This document shows, piece after piece, positions 59,898 through 64,000 of a stretch of DNA of 64,000 nt. The stretch is from positions 17,618,804 to 17,682,803 of the forward strand of contig OX235277.1 of the NCBI GenBank assembly GCA_944472155.2. The letters are read 5' to 3'. How positions within the stretch are numbered: position 1 is the first letter of the stretch; every line of letters begins with the position of its first letter. The position numbers were made by a program, and so were the translations under genes. The notes beneath the pieces were generated by a model that saw only the letters and a program-made list of their open reading frames with translations, did not search any database and was not told the DNA's origin. The DNA comes from Trichobilharzia szidati. Taxonomy: Eukaryota > Platyhelminthes > Trematoda > Strigeidida > Schistosomatidae.

Positions 59898-61195
59898 ATT
59901 CACATGAATGGAATACACTCAGTAATAAAAATCCTAATAACAACACTTCAGTTTGAGTATGCATAGAATGTAACTGGCTGCGTCTATGTGAGTAAATATT
60001 TACACACTGTAGACAAACTGCAACCGAAGCCATACAGTACTCGAAGTAATGGTGAGGGAGTGCAATAAACAGTTGAGGCGAGAACCCATTTATATAATTA
60101 CTTATTCTTTCAAAAAAGTAATGATTGTGGTTAAATTATCTCGACCTGATCACGAAGTATGAGTCTCGGTTCACGAATGAAAAATGAGTCAGAGTGTATT
60201 GGGAATATCTCTACCGAAATTGACTACCATATATATACTGCCGTTGAATATATGAAAACATCATGTGTAGAAATAAGATCAGTCACTAAAGAAATAGGCT
60301 ACAGACTCACAAGACAACAATTCAATGGTCACATCTCCAAACTGTGAATTGAAGTTTGTCTCGAGAGATAAACTGAATGCTCTTCACTTCTCGAACGATT
60401 GGTTATCACTGATAAAACGAAAAATCATAGGAATGGCCTTGCGATGTTTTATATATATATGTATATATCAATATATTTGAATGATAAAAAGAAGAAGAAA
60501 ACGATTTTAGAGAATTCAGTGAAGTATCTATTTGAATTGAAGTGGTCGACTACAAATAAGCAAGTTGGTGTTCTTATAGCTGGTGAACTGGATAATTTGA
60601 CAGGTTGCTGTGAGTAGGGATTGACAAGACTGGACTGCATTGGACCGAGTGGAAGCCTTTGGAATATGCGTAATTCATGAATGATTTATGTCTGATGCGA
60701 CACGAATTCAGTTGAGCAGAGAAAAGATGGGCTGATGAAAGTGACCGACCAACTAACAAATACAACAAGCTATTATAACCACTATCAATGGGAGGAACTC
60801 GAAAGAGATCGCTTCACTCTCTTATCTGACCAGACAGCTTCGTTTCCACCGCATTCAACGCTTTGCAAGGATGAGGTTGTGAAAATCACCCAGGATTGCG
60901 AAATACAAGACAGACCTCATCACTCTGAATCAGTTCGGACATCTACTACACTCAGCACAAATAACACCTTTCGGATTTCAAAAGCCAATGTCAAGTCAGT
61001 CAGTCATACAGTTGGCTCTGCTTTATGGGTCGGTAGGCTGGCCATCGCGTCAACATGAGCATTTGCAACTGCCTGTCACAGAATTTCATCACCCGCTGAG
61101 GAGACGGTTAGATGACTCAGCGAAAAGCAATGCCTTGGGCGTCGCTAAAACAGGTCTTCGGGATAAGCCCATATAATACATATCAATCCATTTTC
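59898..61195 (+). repeat. Repeat block A, copy 2
   Basis: Direct match to 375-1685; continues into block B as in copy 1. A TA-rich run lies at 60450-60470. Confidence 0.75.
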
Positions 61196-62850
61196 GATTG
61201 TGTAGTCTCATAGAATCAGAAACTTCCATTTTCGACTCTTTTGCTTCTGAACATACTACTTTTACATCACACTACAGAAGAATGAAAATTTCTAATGAGT
61301 AGAATGAGACTTAGTTGGAGTTGTTTTCATCGAAATTATTGTTTTTTAATTTTTTATTTTTCTCGTATGATTCTTCACCTGTTATTGTGATTCCGACTAA
61401 GGTCACACGTGCTCCTTATTTTCACATTCCACTGTGTAAAATACAAAGACCAGAGAAAGTCAATTGTATGGTACCACACTGTTGATTATCTTTTCATTCA
61501 CAGAATTAATTGAAAACTTTGTTAGTGTCGATAGTAGTGTCGTGATTTTCAGTTTTTCATCAATTTACTCACACCACTCAGTTTGACTAAAAGAGATACA
61601 TTTGAATGGCTCCACGTCGCTTTATTTTTCAATGACGATAGCCAGCTTCAGAATTTGTTTTAATGAAACAGTGTTGTGATGTGAGAAGCATCTATTTGAA
61701 TAAATGTATGTGAGCTCATTGTGTTCTCTTTGTAACTGCCTATCTCAGATGAACAGGTGAATGGCGTTTCTGAAAATAAATATACAGGTGTAGGTAATGT
61801 CATGTGTCAGTATCAGTCGCTATCTCAGTGAACACATTAAAGGTAATCGGTTGTGGGTGAGACAAGTCTTAAATAGAATTTTCGGTTATCGTGAACTACA
61901 TGTGGTGAGTATTTATTAGTAATCAAAAGTTTCATAACAAGCATGGTAACCAAAGTGATTCTTTAAGTAGTAGTGAAGGAACTAACCACTGATCCTGCAC
62001 TCGATCATTAGAAATGATCACTATATGTAGGGTTTCATTTGTATCACAATTCCAGGTGGGTACTATCTTAAATATCTTTTGGGGAATTTCTATTCATTTT
62101 TGCGTGTAATGTTCAAATTTATGTGGTACATTTTGTTTAAATTTTCTGGACTGTATCCAATGGAAATGCTGTATATTATCTTGTCAGAATGACGCTCTTC
62201 AATAGATTTTAATTTGGCCATTAACATTCTCACACAAAAATTTCCTCTGTCCAATTACAATTGAAATAGTTTATAAGTATTAATTCCAATAGCCTTGGCA
62301 TTACTAATATATCTCCTCGAATTTACGAAAGCTAGTTTTGTAGTGGACAGCAGAAGTTAATCAAAATTTATCCTTGTAACAAATGTGAGCACTATCCATA
62401 AACTTACAACTTGACAACTAGTCTCAGTACATTAGATTGCATTCGATTGATGTAATCACAAAAATGACTTAAAAGTGTCAAGCTTATGAAATTTGCTATG
62501 TTTCAAATCCTGTCTCCGTTAATTTATGTTCTCAACTAATAAGATATTTGTTCACTTCTCAATCACAACTCTTTTCCCTTCTCCGCTTTCGAAGACCTTA
62601 GCGACATCACTAAACATATTTTGCACGAAAGAGAATGCATTTCTTTTACAAGAATGTATCTTTAGGATTTAGCTTGACTCTAAGCTTTTCTATATAAGCA
62701 CTAGCTGAAGTAAGAACGTCAAGTCCTGACTGAATTTCATTTTTCTTTATTCAGAAGACCTCAATTTTCATCAAGCAAATGGAAGTAAAGAACGTTAAGT
62801 AGTTTGCAAGTGTTGCTCACTGCATTCACCACTTTCGACGGAGGAGTAAG
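61195..62850 (+). repeat. Repeat block B, copy 4
   Basis: Aligns with the copies at 1690, 9286 and 30205. Holds an empty site (AGCATCTATTTG, 61686-61697) for the insertion seen at 30738-30982. Confidence 0.75.
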
Positions 62851-63960
62851 ATAAAATACAATGTCAGTGCAGAATTATGCCTAGTAGTAATCTGGTCACC
62901 TCCTCTGGCCTTAATTCACTGATAGTGGATCGTGTACAGCAACAGCCACTCAGTACTGACATTAGCATTCAGCAAACTACACAACAACCACACCTGCCAA
63001 TGGAACTAGGAATTGATTTCGGTATGATTTTGTTACACAGTCTCAACATGGATTTCTCAAAGGCAGTTGCTGCGTTACTCGTCATTTCAACTGCATCACC
63101 AGTAGTCGAGGAGCACGTAAGCTAGTCGTGGTTCTCTCCTTCAATTCATGTAGGCCCTCTGACATGATATCTCACGGTATCCTCTTCGAGAATCTGTACG
63201 CATGTGGAATACGCAATCCATTACAGAAATGTTCAATCGAAGTCAGGTCAGTATTTTCTCTTAAGTGTGCTCGTACAAAGCAGTGCCCTAGGACCACTTT
63301 TATTTACAGTCCACATTAACAGCATTTGTAACTGCTTCACCTCAGGTAAACCATTCATATATGCTGATGACATCAAAGTCAGTTATGAATTAAACGATTT
63401 GGTAATTAAAATACTTCTTGAGCCAAGTGGTCTCGTAACATGGTGTGCTGAATGCTGTCTAAAGTGTAACATTGACAAATGCGGCTGGATTTGCATCGGC
63501 ATCAGTAACCTTGACCTAACTCGTGAAGTTAATTGACGAAAACCATCCAAGCTCAACCCAGTCGTAGATCTCAGTATCAGATATTCAATTAACCAACCGT
63601 TCTCTAAACAAGCTGATTAAGCTCGACGTAAAACGCGAAGGTTCCCAGGATGCAATTTCTTTTGTTGTGAAACCAGGGTTTTATTAAATAAAGTATGTGT
63701 ACGATTCAATTTAGAATACTGCCATTTTAATTTTAGCGGACTGCGACTGAATGACAAGCTTGATTTAGAAGGAGTGCATCGTCAATTTACATAAACATTT
63801 CTTAGTTTAGAATGTAGTCGCGAATACTCTGAGCGTTTTGACAGACCGAGATTAAAACCACCCTGGAAAAGATGTCTCAAGCTGAACCTTATTATCAACT
63901 ACAAGCTTACAAAATCTTGACGAGGAGTAGAGTGCACTTTAAAGTAACTCCAAAGATTAT
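62851..63960 (+). pseudogene. CR1-like reverse transcriptase relic (block D, copy 3)
   Basis: The cleanest of the D copies. One frame at 63204-63536 reads SALGPLLFTVHINSICN, then FIYADDIKVSYELNDLV, then TWCAECCLKCNIDKC, all in register: the GxxLGPLLF, YADD and W---L-N--KC segments of CR1/jockey reverse transcriptases. The 5' segment (PDGL to YRP) is deleted here, with the sequence passing from 63025 straight into a later part. No SINE at the site where copies 1 and 2 carry one. The relic continues past 63537 to near the end of the window. Confidence 0.75.
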
Positions 63961-64000
63961 AATCTAACAACACTGTATTTTGAGCGTTGTGTGTTCTGTC

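Noticed and set aside
1..64000. CRISPR arrays, bacterial operons, riboswitches
   Set aside because: No regularly spaced short repeats and no prokaryotic gene organisation; all evidence is for a eukaryotic repeat-rich region.

Overview
The window looks like eukaryotic, AT-rich intergenic DNA from a flatworm, most likely a trematode related to schistosomes. I infer this from the retroelement types (RTE and CR1-like LINEs, a Penelope-like element with a GIY-YIG domain, a Ty3/gypsy integrase relic, tRNA-derived SINEs), from the very short 5' introns of the two genes found, and from the general texture of the repeats. No species can be named. Nothing bacterial is present. Almost all open frames above 60 codons are chance frames inside decayed repeats.

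The most interesting content is two small, three-exon genes that are clear paralogues, about 39 kb apart and in opposite orientation (18315-19028 on +, 57159-57870 on -). Each has a TATA box, a first coding exon holding only the ATG, a tiny first intron (52 and 39 nt), a 109-nt second exon encoding a signal peptide and start of a propeptide, and a last exon encoding a Lys-Arg site followed by a short peptide with a C-x6-C ring, then a poly(A) signal close behind. They read as secreted neuropeptide- or hormone-like precursors. The ring size is that of allatostatin C, but homology is not shown. Half the signal/pro region is conserved while the peptide after Lys-Arg has diverged strongly.

Layout. 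0.4-14.5 kb is a mosaic of long repeat blocks that I call A (375-1685), B (1690-3310), C (3315-6180, containing a foldback), D (CR1-like reverse transcriptase relic, 6190-7430) and E/F. B, D and E recur at 9.3-13.7 kb, B and C at 30.2-35.0 kb, A, B and D at 59.9-64.0 kb. E and F recur inverted at 19.4-21.4 kb, so that gene 1 sits in the loop of a roughly 2-kb-armed inverted repeat together with a 5'-truncated RTE insertion (15073-16316) with a perfect 12-bp target-site duplication. 22-30 kb holds Penelope and gypsy relics and mostly unassigned DNA. 30738-30982 is a Penelope-terminus insertion with its own 12-bp duplication. 35-43 kb holds a 1.46-kb direct duplication, LINE tails, CR1 and RTE relics. 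45 kb carries a full tRNA SINE. 49.3-52.1 kb carries two foldback elements. 54.2-56.2 kb carries a SINE and a Penelope element with a lost catalytic core. Gene 2 follows at 57.2-57.9 kb.

All alignments were done by eye; identities are approximate, and repeat boundaries are good to a few tens of bases except where target-site duplications fix them.
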